A stretch of DNA of 64,000 nucleotides from Apostichopus japonicus. Its lineage: Eukaryota; Echinodermata; Holothuroidea; Aspidochirotida; Stichopodidae. Shown piece after piece: positions 22,298 to 34,929 of the stretch (the stretch's first letter is position 1; every line of letters begins with the position of its first letter). The position numbers were made by a program, and so were the translations under genes. Below the pieces are notes generated by a model. It was not told where the DNA came from. It did no database searches and saw only the letters and a list, made by a program, of their open reading frames with translations. The stretch lies in NCBI RefSeq assembly GCF_037975245.1, contig NC_092577.1, positions 35,892,898 to 35,956,897 on the forward strand. The letters are read 5' to 3'.

Positions 22298-22640
22298 GTA
22301 CCGACTGGTTAGCCTAGTGGTTAGAGCATCCGCTTATCAGCCGGAAGGTTCGGGTTCGACTCCAGGCCGATTCATTTCAAAGACTTTAAAATGGGACCTA
22401 CTGCCAGCTTGCTTGGTGCTCAGCATATAACTTAGGAGTGGGGGACTATGTGTCTGATCTGTAAATATGATTTAGCGCCCTCTGTAGCAGCTCATCGTGT
22501 ATAGTCCACAGTGACTTGAGAAAGATTATGGAATGACAGACGGTTATAGGCACTGCGCCATGATCGTCTTCGGGCGGATACCGGCGCAATACCGAATGTA
22601 CTTGTATTAATAGTGTTGAACAGTGTAAAGAACTATTATG
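22298..22640 (+). mobile_element. tRNA-derived SINE
   Basis: The head reads TGGTTAGCCTAGTGGTTAGAG (A-box-like), followed about 35 bp later by GGTTCGGGTTCGACTCC (B-box-like). The tRNA-unrelated body contains TTAGCGCCCTCTGTAGCAGC. The 3' end is uncertain and no target duplication was found, so the end coordinate is approximate. Confidence 0.7.
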
Positions 22641-23861
22641 CTATAGCACTGTCAGAACGGTAGTGACAGATGACTCGAGTGCATGTTTGTTGCTATTAAA
22701 GTTGTTTGTTGTGTTGAGTTCTAATTCTGATCAAGGCATCTAACATTCACACATACTTGGATAACAATCAATCTAACTAGGACTGTCACACAATCATTTA
22801 CTTGTTCCTTATTAGCAACTTAATACAAATACAAAAGATTCCATTGTATTTAATCACTTGATTTGGGGACAGTAAACATATATTTACATCTGATTTCATC
22901 ATTTTCAGTAACATAAATAGTTATCGTTTGTAACAAATTTCAGCTATATCAATGGTAATATAGTTGACAAATGAAATTCGAAATTAACATTCTCCTCGCC
23001 TGGCATAGATATTTTAGCATGCTACTTCCCTCTATTTCCCATACTCCAAAAAGAAACATTCCGCAGTCAGTTTTACACCTGAAACGCTAGATGTGCTTTA
23101 CAATTGACACATCCAAATAGGGAGGAAAATCTTGTCAAAGGAAGATGTTGCTATTTTATCAATGCATCAGATCTTATTGTCCTTAGGAAATAAAACCTCC
23201 TGCTTTTCTTTATCGTTCTTGATGACATCATTACCGAATTTAAACACTTCAGTATTTTAGAACAGGCATTGGTCAAATCAAGGAAAATAAAGTCACTGAA
23301 AGAAAGCACTAAAACTTTAAGCAAAGTGGTTCCATGAAGTCTTATTTTATATGGCTTTGTGTCATTAAAACCAATTGTCACTTCTATATGGAATATCTTT
23401 TCCAGCTGTTTGGAATACTTGTAAAGCAGAAGTATCCTTTACATATCTTGGATGACTTTATGAGAGGAATTAGGTACTCCTCTCGACATGTATTATAAGT
23501 TGGGTTATATAAAAGAATATATACCTATCAATATGCGTTAGGGACTGATATGTTGTTCCAATACTGTCTGTTCAATACCAGTGACGTGGGGGTTGGGCAC
23601 TTGAATTCCCCGGAATTATTAAGGTAGGCGTAAGAACCTTTATGGAATGGATAGGGCATATAAATGATTTTTTAAAGGCAGTGAAGACTCGCCCCAAACT
23701 GCGTGCCGCGCTCTGAAAAGGTTAACTTTCCGTTGCTTGCAAGTGACATATTGTTCGTGTAGCTACAAAATGCAGACAGTACAGTAATGAAACGTGATAC
23801 CTTGTTATCTTTAGCTGGACCTGACATGTCCATTGCTGTATTGTTTGTACACTGCATGTGA

Positions 23862-24181
23862 GAGCGTGGTGGCCAATTGGCTAAGGCGTCGGACTCGTGA
23901 TCCAAGGATTGCTGGTTTGATTCCTGCCTAGTCTATTAAATTGTGTCCTTGTGCAAGGTGCTTTATCTCACTTGCCTCTCTCCACCCAGGGGTTAAATGG
24001 GTACATGTGAGGTAACTTGTCATAGGGCGCAGTATATAACTGCTGCCGACTGGAGAGATTGTCTCTGGGACAGGTTATCATTGAGCAGGGGTAATATATC
24101 TTGTAAGCGCTGTGATATGGTTTTACCATGAAAAGCGTAGCTTAATGCCTATTATTATTATTATTATTATTCTTATTATTA
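23862..24181 (+). mobile_element. tRNA-derived SINE with ATT tail
   Basis: The head GTGGTGGCCAATTGGCTAAGG is A-box-like and GCTGGTTTGATTCCTGCC is B-box-like. The body includes CCACCCAGGGGTTAAATGGG, a conserved-looking core, and TGTAAGCGCTGTGATATGG near the end. An (ATT)n tail runs from about 24152 to 24181. The head is too diverged and has too long a body to be a tRNA gene. Confidence 0.8.
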
Positions 24182-25291
24182 CTGTGCTGTGGGTATTGAC
24201 CGAAGCTGTATGTACTGACTGGACACCATTCAATTACCGATGGTAACAAGATGTGTGTGTGTATTTCCTGGGATCGATGGTGGTGTCTAACACTTCTGTT
24301 ACACCTCATTCGAAACTAGGTCAGATTACCGGCATTAGACGTTTCTTTTTGCGCGAGTCTTCACGCCCTTTACAGGAGCGTGAACCGGTGTTAATTGGAA
24401 CCCATGGTCCTCCACAGAATAAAATTTTATTAGAAGTGGGTTCTGATACTTAGACTATAAACAGATATATAAGGTCTATCTTTAGGTTTAAATGCAAGGT
24501 TGTGTTCATGAACACTTGCATTTAATATCTGTGTGAGGTTGAAAAGTGTATGTGCTGCAAGCATGTTTCTTTCCCGGAACCCTTTCGCGCACGCCACTGA
24601 TCCAACTGAAGAAGTTCTTGATTAATTACTGAGACGCTAAAATTTATGTTTTCAATTTGTAATCACAGTCCCAGGGTTATGATCTGACCCCCCCCCCCAC
24701 CCACTCTCTGTTTATCTTACGGGGGTCTGAAGTTGCAGCATATGTCCCAGGTAAGGATTACCTCAATGCAAAACCTATATACGTTGGGTCGCAATAATAT
24801 TCAATGATCAGGTTAGTATAAGCTTCAGGCTACTGTAGTTTATCTTAACGTTTTGGTAAATTGTCTCGACTTATGCCATTGTTTTCATTCAATAATTTAA
24901 AGTCTGTGTTATATTCAAATTGTTATCCTGTTTCCTATTTTAATTTGCTCTTAACCCAAGTATGCTAATAGATACTCTTCATTTGTTTGCGTGTAGTTGA
25001 AAGGGGGCTTTTGTCTAATTGTTCCCCGGCTAAATGTTAAAAAAAAATGACGATTACATGTGACCGACATGGCCTCAGCCCCACCCCACCACACCACCGG
25101 GACCCCCACTGTGAGCGTCACTGAACTGAAACCTCCTGACACCACTTGCCAGTCCTGTTGTTTACTTGTAGCAACTTTTCACAGTGTCGTATGTAGAAGA
25201 TCAACACGAAACATACTTTAGGTAAAATATTGTGTACTGCGCAAAAATAACACCAAACAAAATTTTTTCCTCCATTTAAGAACAGCCAAGC

Positions 25292-25297
25292 TTTATT
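25292..25297 (-). terminator. Candidate poly(A) signal, GTPase copy A
   Basis: AATAAA on the minus strand, within AAGCTTTATTTAAGTA on the plus strand, about 2.1 kb downstream of the coding end. The same hexamer and context are conserved in copy B at 49601-49606. A closer conserved candidate lies near 26270, so use of this one is unproven. Confidence 0.3.
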
Positions 25298-27089
25298 TAA
25301 GTATAACAAAATGAAAAAAGGGTGATTAAGCCAAGACTAAGAACCACCTTAGTGATAAAACAAGTTTTTAGTTTAATATGGTTAAATATTTCGATCAAGG
25401 GTGATAGGCAATTCATTTCTTAAGGTTGAATATATGTTAATTAAATGTGGTTACTATGGTTTCTAATTACATTATAAAATAATAAAATGTAAAGGATAAA
25501 CTTTCAAGATTTGCTTACGTGACGTAATTTACATATTAAAAAGTGAATTCAATCATAAATTATATCACTGTTATAACATTACATTCAACTTCAAATAGCT
25601 CTTCAGAATGCTGTCAGCAAATTTTAGATTGTTGTCAGTTGAGAATATTCAAACAATAATACTTCCATGATTGCAAAACAACTTAAACTGTTTCTTAATT
25701 TTATGTACATGATTAAGGTATATCGTTTTCAAATTTACAAATTAAAACTTAAACTGCTTTAGTGTAAAATTTTAAATATTGATTAATAATAACTAAACAT
25801 TTAATAGATACTTTAGAATGAAAGTAAACGTTTTTCCTAAACGAAATTAATATACATTTTTGTACAATTTTTTTTACTTAAGCTATAGTTTCCAGGATGC
25901 TTAGAGTTCTTGTCTTTAACAAAATCCAAGTTTACCATCGATCAATAAAAGTGATATACAGATAATTTCGTAAGGTTGAATAAGGTAAATTAAATGTAGT
26001 TACTAATTATACTTTCTTATACATGAAGATATAATAATATGTAATGAAAATCATTCAAGTCTAGCTAATATGGCTACGTAATGTCAACAGTGTGTTAGCA
26101 CATTATTATAATATTATATTGTATTGTAGATTGTGCCAGTTTAGAATATACAACTAATTAGAAAAAACATTTAAAATGTTTTTGTTTTTCTTCGAATTAA
26201 ACAACACAAGAAAATGATAATATTCTGTTTCATTTTAAGTAATATACAATGCCTGTTTTACATACTAAAACATTTATTAAAGTTTCTAACTCAACTACGA
26301 AAAGAAATACTTTCACCGTTATATGCGTTTAAATTTTCAAAATTAAAAGACAGGACTAATATCTTACATGATGAAGGTAAACATTATTTTAAAAATTACA
26401 ATTTTCTTTCTTAAAACTTTTCATAGTAACAATTTTCTTCAGAGTTGAAAAGGAAAGTTTGGTTTCTTATATCGATGTGTGTTAATTTGTAAATATTGTT
26501 TAATGAAACGAATATACATGCTTCTGAAAGAAATTTATACGTTAAATATTGTTTCCAATGATTTGTCTCTTAAAAGAAACATTAACAGCTAGTTTCAGTT
26601 ATCAAAATGGTTTGGAAATATAAGCTATATCAGCTCATTGGTTTTGAAGTGTCAAAAATGCTTAAAAACTTATAAAGTTGACTCATGAAGTTTTACTTTC
26701 AGAAAAAAAAGTTTAAGAGAAAAATTCCACGCGATTTCGAACAAGATCCATTGAATTTATGTTCATATGAAACTTTACATGTATGCATTTACAATATATC
26801 ATATTTTAGCGAAACAATTTTGTATTTTTAAATAGCCACAATTTTAAATATTAGTTGGGATGTGCCAATTACAGATTATTGTTTTCATTAGATTGACACA
26901 AGGATCATAAACTTTCGATAATCATTTTGAAATTAAAGATGAAAGTATACTATAACTTTGTTACAAAATCGAAACTTACATTGAAGATTTAAACTGTACA
27001 ATGATTCAAGTCCACAGTGATTGTAAAATTATGTGACCAACTATCTCCTATTATATTTCTTTCCTCTTTTTTTTTCACTTTCTTTTCCT

Positions 27090-27225
27090 TTTTTTGGAGA
27101 AATGTATTTGCCCATTCTCCAGTCACACGTAATGCAGATTGAACATAGTCCAGTTTTTGCTAACTATTACGCTGCTTACCCAATATTGGGACTGTTTTGT
27201 TTTTCAGTTAGAACCTTTTTCTTTC
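27090..27225 (-). pseudogene. Fragment resembling GTPase coding sequence in the 3' flank of copy A
   Basis: This stretch is absent from the corresponding place in copy B (near 51240). It resembles the part of the GTPase coding exon found at 28080-28260 and 52110-52285: shared words include TTTGCCCATTC, TAATGCAGATTGAACATA, TTACCCAATATTG and CAGTTAGAACCTT in the same order, with internal deletion. It looks like a decayed partial copy of the gene placed in its own 3' region. It has no open frame of note. Confidence 0.6.
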
Positions 27226-30200
27226 CTCTTTTTTCACTTTTTTCCCCTTCAAATTTTCAATATAATTCAACTAGAGCTTAAAACGGTTACGGTAAACTAT
27301 ACTTTACTGAATGATATATCAGATCTGTAGAAAATGTGTACTGCGCGTGGTGTTATTTGCGATGACAGCATCTGTTGTATCTTAAATATACGTGTACCGC
27401 CTTGAACTATAACCTATGCTGCTGCCTATTTACTGGTCAGATGGTACTCCTCCCTTAAACATTTTAATGCATCTTGCTTTGAAACTGTACCCCATTCGTC
27501 TGGGATCTCTGCTGGCTTTGCATCGTAAAACTTCGCAAAATCATTATTGAAAGTTTGCAATACCCACTTCCAGTACAGTATTGGAGCTTCTCCTGTAATT
27601 GGAGTAATATCCCAAGAAGGATAATCCTTGGCATAGTCCTTGCAAGGTCTATACTCCTCTGGTGGCCCTATGCGGCATCGATATTTCATGTCGGAGGCTA
27701 CTAACATTGTGCATGGCTCTGATACCAGTTTATGTGACTTTGCACCATAATATCCTGCTACACCCTGTGAGTAATGGAAGATAGCTTTGTGTTTATGTTC
27801 ACCTCTAATTTGCAAATGGCAGGGTACTCTACAGAAAGGACAAACTTCCTTACACGTTCCTAAATGATCTAAGATATTTCTTGTCACATCCAGCAGTTTT
27901 GAATAAAGTTGAGATGCTACTGTCTGATCACTTTGTTTGTCTAAGTTCCATCCTTTAGTAATATCTGTTTTCAATTGTGAATTGAACATGCTGGACAACA
28001 TCTTGGTAAATTCAGCAATGTCGCTTAGATTGAAATCCTCAACAGAAAACTGTATATCCTTTACATTCCCTGAAATGCATTCCCTAAATGCATTTGCCCA
28101 TTCCCTAAATGTTATAGTTTGTTTCCCTTTACGTTCCGTCAATTTACGTCGAGTGTAACTTAATGCAGATTGAACATAACTAAGTATTTCACTGATTTCT
28201 GTATATATTACGTCTCTAACCCATTGTAGAGACCGTTTTGTTATTTCAGTTAGAACCTTTTGTCTCAACCAATTGCTAACGTAGTTATCATTGTCCTGTA
28301 TAAAATCATGATAACATTTTGGATCTTTCTTTAGACACAGCTCTTCTAAAATTCTGCCAAGCATCCTCTGCTTATCATTATAACAATCGTCTTTCCGCAT
28401 GTGTGCCAAGAGTTTTACACTGAAGGCATCTAAAGTTACATTTCGCAAAACAGTCACACACTCAGAATATGATCGCTTAGCAGCCGCTTCATTCATAATG
28501 GTTTCATCGAAAAAGCCTTTAAAGTCGTTTTTAAACATTCCTTCTCATTTTCAAACATTCTTTGCAAGGAATTGTGACTTTCATACGTCCGTTGACATTC
28601 TTTGCAAACTACACATACCTCGTTCTGGACTGTACGAAGGAAACGAACCACATTTTCACTATTGACATTGCTTTGCGTTAACACATTATACACTTCTTGT
28701 AAAATAGTATCCACGCGACTTTGTTGAAATGGTTTAACTTTAGCTTGGTTGATAAGATTAATTCTATGACGATTTAAAATTAAATATACGTCAGTTTGAA
28801 CCTTTTCAAGTCCGTCCACAGATCCAAAAGACCGTGATGTAATGAAATTAGTAACGTATTGCCTCAACACATTAAAGGTCCATTTTATTTTTCCTTGTAT
28901 CGCGTCAGTGTACGCTTTGCTATGTTCTGTACCAATCATTAGTTTTCTAAGACTGCTTTCGCAAGCTTTCTCGATATCTTCCTCCGTAATTTTGGATTTT
29001 TGGAATTCTTTTTTAAGCTGTTCAACTTTTTTATTCCAAAGAACCTCAAATTTGATATCCAATTCCCCATGATTTTGTTTCCAATAGGACTTAGATTTTG
29101 CTTTCCTTAATTCATATGCGGCGTCCTTAGCCGCAGATTTCAATTCCATTTTTGCCTTTCTGATGAAAGTTGGCAATCCTTTTATGTCGATCATATTTTG
29201 TAATTGTGTGTCTGTGTTGTCTCTGATGCCTTTTCTAATATCTTTACCAATTTCGTCTGTTTCATTTATGATACTCTGATGACGTCTTTTCACCTCCTCT
29301 TCGTTTGAATGTTTCTTTACGTATTCATTTATTTTATCCTTTATACCTTGGCATTTATTAGTTATTTCAATATCCAAGCTCTTGAAAAAGTCATCCTTTT
29401 CCGTAGCATTCGTGATATTTCTACCATTGTTACGCTCCCATTGAAACATCTCAGTTCTCATTGTCCCAATAAGTTTACTATGCTCTAGTCGGAACCTTCG
29501 GTTACTGAGTGCATCAAAACTATTTTGAAAATGGAAGACGAAATCTTCTGATTTCACTGCTTTCCATACATCTTCCAACCTACCAACAAAATTTGTCATT
29601 GTAAATTGGGGCTGAATAACCGGTTGATTTCCTTTCGGTTTGAAAATGGCATCTTTTAAAGCGTGAATTTTATCACTATAGCCAGGATTTGGAGGTGACA
29701 TTAAACCCATCCACAAGCATGGGAAAAACTGCAAGTCATCCTCTTCGGCTAGAGGAAATACATCTGAAAAATGTTGAATGTGTTTTACTCTTTCCTCAAC
29801 AGCAGCAGTACGAGTGACTTTGTTGAGAACATCCTTTATTTTAGCCATGTTAGTTTTATTGTTAGCGGCAGCTGCTATGTCGCTCACTCTTTGCTGAATA
29901 ATTCTGCAATTAGAAACTAATTCGACTTTCTTCATTCTTATCAAGGCATGGACAGCTATTTGCAATATGCCAATCATATCTGGGCCAATAGTTTCTTGAC
30001 CGATATTCAATAGGGTAAGGTCCCCTATGCACATGGCCAGTGTAGCTATCGAATTATCAAATGTGTGGTCGTTTAGAACAGTTCGATCTGGAGAATGCAA
30101 TCCTTCAGTATCAATAATCAGGAGATACTTAAAACCAAGTTGTTCATGAAATGCTTCGTTCACTTCTAACAATTGGAAGTATAACCCCCGTGTGCATCTA

Positions 30201-32897
30201 CCAGCACGTACCGGAAACTTGACACCAAACATACTATTCAACAACGTTGACTTTCCACTACTTTGGATACCAATTACCGACAAAACAAATATTCTTGGAT
30301 CTTTAAGCGTTTCTGTTAGGTTCTTTAAGACGCCTGATATCCATTTAATGGGAATGTAAGCAGTTTCCCCATCTAAAAGTTCCAATGGATATCCTGCAAG
30401 AAGTAATTTTGATGCCATGTTAACCAGGGACTCATTTTGTTTTCGAACATCTTCATTATCTAGGTTTGCTTCATACCAATGGCCTAACTCACGAATAAAG
30501 TGTTCGCAACTAATGTTTTTCGCATTAACTTTTTCGCTTACTTCTCGGAGCTGCTCTTGAAACTTTTCTATTTCATTTTGTAGTTTACTGCGTTTACTGG
30601 GCAAAGCTTGCTTCATAGCAGACTTTGTTTTGTCCAGTGAGGTATTCAACTCGTCGATTCTACTAATTAATGGAGGAATTTCACGGGAGGCCATTGATTC
30701 GATGTGTGTTTGGAAAAAAGACATGAAGTAATGCAAGATACCATTTTCATTCAACACTATTTTTTCCAAGTTTTTCAAAAATCCTTTCATCTTTGCAGAT
30801 AATTGTTTTTCCCTTTGCCTTTGCCTTATGGCTCGTTTAGTATTTTTTTTTGCTTCAAACTGATGACTAACGGATTGTACCCCATCAACAAGAGGTTTTT
30901 TATCAGCTTCGACCCATTTGACCCATTCGACTTGTAATTGTAAATATGATTTTTTCATTTCCTCAATGGACTCGTTTATCGGAAAGGAGGATTCCAGCAA
31001 TCGCTTGGCTTTGTTATAAGAATCGTTATCCTGATCCACAGATACGTCATCTGAGCAAAAGGGTCGCCAGTCTTCAATTGAGCGGTAATCCGCACGACTT
31101 GTGTCATTGCAGTATTGCACAATCTTCTCACAAATTAGTTTTGCGAGTTCTGTTTCATTACGTTCTACACCGAAATCAACACTATCATCGTTTACCTCGA
31201 TTTTACTCTCACTGTTGAGCTGTTGCTTACGTTTTTGCCTGCCTTTTTTTTCTTTTTGTGCAATCAAATGTATGACGAAAACCTTTTTTTTGAATCTTTC
31301 CTTTATGTCATCAATTGTTGTCTTGTAGTATTCCAATTTGTCTTTATCTACAAATAGGAATACAGCTTGAGCTATCCTGCACATAAATTTACTTTCGGTA
31401 GTAAATTCTGTTGAATCACCTCTCAGATTCAACAATAATGTTACTTCTTTCAACAACTCCTCATTTCTGCCGTACATTGGCAGGTACCATTGGGCTTCTA
31501 CTAATCCACAACAATGGTAAACGTACTCTCTTTCATCTTCATAAGACATAAAATATTGAAACGTTCCATTACCTTGAGCTCTACCAATGACATTATTTAA
31601 TACGGATGACTTGGAGATTGGAATATCACCAAATCGTATGAATGCAGTGGTAAATACAGGCTCACTAACCATACGTTTCTCTGGAGCAAGAGATGTTTCA
31701 CTTTCTTTCCATTTTTTTACCACACGACTTAATGCCCAAGTAAGCAGCTCTGGTTTCGCGTCATCTCTTACCCCGGGTAATAAGATGGGCACGGCAAGTT
31801 GACAAGATGCTAATTTCTCCAGCAGATGCTGTCTTAAATGATCATCGGAACAATGAAGAATTGCATATATGAAATCTCTTGCACTTCCTTCTATGTGGAG
31901 ATTCTCTTTCCATGTAACCCTACAGTCTAGTGCGGTTAACTTACTGATAAACAGAAAAGGTACCTTTTCTGGTTTAATTTGTGAAACGTCGCTTGGGATC
32001 AGCCGTAACTCTGTGGCCGCTTTCATGGTGAGCTTCCGTGGGAAATAGCTCTCTAGACCAACCTCTTTCAAGTATTCCAGAAAATCTTCTTCAGTTTCTG
32101 TATCTATCGAATATAAGAGTTTATTTAAGTTGATCGTAAAGCAAATCTGAACTCGTAAAAATTTGAAACGATGACATGTACAATTCATAATTGTAATTTG
32201 TGTCTCTGTCTGGAAATATATACCTGGTATACAAATGAACTAATAACGATATTGCTAGTCAGGAATAACTTTCACATGGAGTTTTGCCAACATTATTCTC
32301 GGAATAGTTCTTGCAGCAGCGTGGAGCGAGTGGGAGTGATGAAGAGAGCATAGGCGTACGGGACCATTTCAGTTTGGGGGGGCAGAACTTTTTGTGCCCG
32401 AAAGTTCCCGTGACACTATCTAAGCGGAGCGCCACCATCGGTTGGCGCGTAGCGTACAAGAAAATTTTTGGCACACAATGCCTTTAAGATTGCCGGAAAC
32501 GGCACTTCTGAGGCCTTGCAATCTTTATTTTATAATCTCACGTTTTTGAAATTTACACTTCCCCAAAAATTTGGTAAATTAGAAGAAGAAAAAATGGTAA
32601 CATCACTTTGAAGGGGAAAAATGGGACAGTATATTTTTTAAGCTCCTATTTAGTTACCTTATTTATTATTTTAACACAGTACTCAGCTACCTCCAGAAAA
32701 ACATACATTGTTCAACGCCACGTAGGCGGGATATTGTCGCTGTGTCGGGTGAGACTGCAATTTGTCTCACAAAAAAAGTATAAAATATAACAAAGAATAC
32801 GGTAAACCTGTATTTCTAGGCTTGTAGGCACCCCTCCCCCACCGTCCATGAACAAGAATACGTTTCTTATATACACTCATGTTAGGGATGTCCAGGT

Positions 32898-33544
32898 CAA
32901 GGGCGGCGGAAGCACTTTTAATCTTGGGGGGGGGGCACCGACATCAAAGGGCACTTTGCAGATATTCGATTGGACTGATGCAGCCTTATATTTAGTACCC
33001 CTTATAACTGTTATTGTATTATCTTATTTGTGTAAACACATCACTACATCAACGCCCCCCACCCCCAAAGGAAAATATGCATACTAGCACTGCAATATCC
33101 AATGCGCAAATTGGGAAACAAAGAACAAGGTTTCTTTTGAGACAAAATATCATGCTAGTTGCTAATGTAGGAATCTTCCGAATTAGAGTTTTTTTCTTGT
33201 TAATATCTAAACAAATCTTTTCCATTCGAAATAGCTTTGAGTTTGACCCACAGAAATTCATTAAAAGTCACGGGCTTAGCCAGGATTTGCAAAGTTGTAT
33301 GCACAACTATCTGAGTGGAGCGCCACCATTGGTTGGCGCGGAGCGTACTAGAAAATTTTTGGTTTTACAAAGCCCTCAGATGGCCGGAAACGGCCCTTCC
33401 CGAGTGTTCATTCTGGTTCCCTGGCCTCTTGCTATCTTGAGGCACCTCAATTTTTATGTAGAAAAAAGGCACATTTTTAACCTGAGGAAAAGTGGGGGAG
33501 GGGCACGTGCCCCTTCCCCCCCCCCCCCGGTTCCGCCGCCCTTG
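32898..33544. mobile_element. hAT-type MITE nested in outer MITE (647 bp)
   Basis: Ends are CAAGGGCGGCGGAA and its inverse. The flanks are perfect 8-bp duplications GTCCAGGT (32890-32897 and 33545-33552). It interrupts the outer element, so it is younger. It shares with the outer one the core GCGCCACCAT...GGTTGGCGCG...AGCGTAC (33319-33352 here, 32429-32467 there), indicating related families. Confidence 0.95.
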
Positions 33545-33677
33545 GTCCAGGTATACAATTATACGGAAATATTCGGGCATCATGATGCTAAAAAAGAAAA
33601 TCATGGAATTGTCGGGCAAAAATTTGAAAAAGATTCGGGCAAGCTACTGCATATTTATATATATATATATATATATA

Positions 33678-33824
33678 TTTCCAGAGGACAAGAAATTCGG
33701 GCAAAAGTCCTGAACAATTCGGGCAGCCTAAGAGGAGAAAAAAAAAATATATATATATTTTTTTCTCCTCTTAGGCTGCCCGAATTTTTCAGAACTTTTG
33801 CCCGAATTTCTTGTCCTCTGGAAA
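33678..33824. repeat. Near-perfect palindrome inside MITE
   Basis: TTTCCAGAGGACAAGAAATT and about 50 further bases are repeated in inverted order after a short A/TATATA/T loop at about 33738-33762. Arms are about 70 bp. The sequence could form a large hairpin. It is preceded by a short TA run at 33655-33678. Confidence 0.9.
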
Positions 33825-34339
33825 TTTGGGGGGGGCAGTCTGCCCCCCTGCCCCCCGCCTCGTACGCCTATGGAAGAGAGTCGCTGTCAACCAACCTTAC
33901 TTCCAGTGAGTGCACCAGAAGCGTGGGAGGTAATCAAAGGCAACAGGCTTACTCTCAAAGTAACCATGTTTAATGTCGGTATCTGATATGTTCATTCAAA
34001 CATCTACACCTGACACTTGACAACGGCTAAATGGATATTATTTTTCTCTCATGCTTGTTGTTTGTGATTTAATATGTCGAACAGTTTGTAAAACGATACA
34101 AATATTGGAGAAGAACCCAGAACGTTTTCAAAATACGGGATCTGCATCATACATTGATCAAAGAATATTCTTTACAGTTTACACGGTATTTGTGACAAGA
34201 CTAAACTCTAATTAATAGCATCTCAGTGACAAACGGCATTGGAAATGTTTTACGCACACATGAAACGTAGTTTGCGGAAAACTATGTACTGAAGCAAAGA
34301 AATATCGATATGATCCCGATAACGTAATACACACATATA

Positions 34340-34713
34340 CAGTGGCGTAGGAAGGTACTTTTGAGTGGGGGGAGGGGGGCTGAAGACTGATGGCCGGCCT
34401 CGGGGAGGGGTCTAAGGGGAGGGGGGTGTCCCCCTCCCGTTTGGAATTATTTTGCATTTCCAGGTGGCCTCAGATGCAATTTGGTGCAATATAGCACATG
34501 TCAACACCCACTCCATTTTGTAAATAATTTTGCATTTGCACCTGGCCTTAGATGCAATTTGGTGCTCCAAATGAGATTTTTTTCTCATTTGGAAATGGAA
34601 AGGGGTCTTCTGACTTGCGAAGCGGAGGGGCGGAATGATACTTTCGCTCCCCCTATATTTTTCACTGGGGGCTGGCGCCTCCCAGCCCCCCCCCCTCGGT
34701 TCCTACGCCCTTG
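34340..34713. mobile_element. hAT-type MITE (374 bp)
   Basis: Ends are CAGTGGCGTAGGAA and, inverted, CAAGGGCGTAGGAA. The flanks are perfect 8-bp duplications CACATATA (34332-34339 and 34714-34721). The equivalent site in copy B near 56852 is empty. The interior is G-rich on one side and C-rich on the other. It lies in the intron before the large exon of GTPase copy A. Confidence 0.93.
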
Positions 34714-34929
34714 CACATATATGTAGACTATTTCCCACAAGTTTCTTTAACGAACATGCGAAGAATAAAGCTACAAGCAACTTCTCTAGATGAATACAGG
34801 GAGACATGACAGAAATCAACGACAAACCTTATTATCGTATTACCGACAAGGGATGCCAAGCAAAGGGAGCAGTAGAAACAGTGCAAAATGTACTGAATGG
34901 ACGAATCCGAGACTGACCGTGTATAGAAA

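Larger units (their letters stand above)
32349..33872. mobile_element. hAT-type MITE, outer element (1.52 kb)
   Basis: Ends are inverted copies of CATAGGCGTACG, flanked by perfect 8-bp duplications GAAGAGAG (32341-32348 and 33873-33880). Copy B has an empty site at about 56380, so insertion probably followed the duplication. The element contains a complete second MITE (32898-33544) and a long palindrome (33678-33824). It lies in the intron before the large GTPase exon. The 319-residue frame starting at 33014 crosses repeats and is not a gene. Confidence 0.95.

Noticed and set aside
22298-22370. Possible tRNA gene
   Set aside because: Good A- and B-box-like motifs, but they continue into a SINE body and no full cloverleaf was evident.
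23862-23935. Possible tRNA gene
   Set aside because: Head of an ATT-tailed SINE rather than a free tRNA.
33014-33973. 319-codon open frame on the plus strand
   Set aside because: It runs through two nested MITEs, a TA run and a palindrome; composition is repeat-driven and it lacks any domain.
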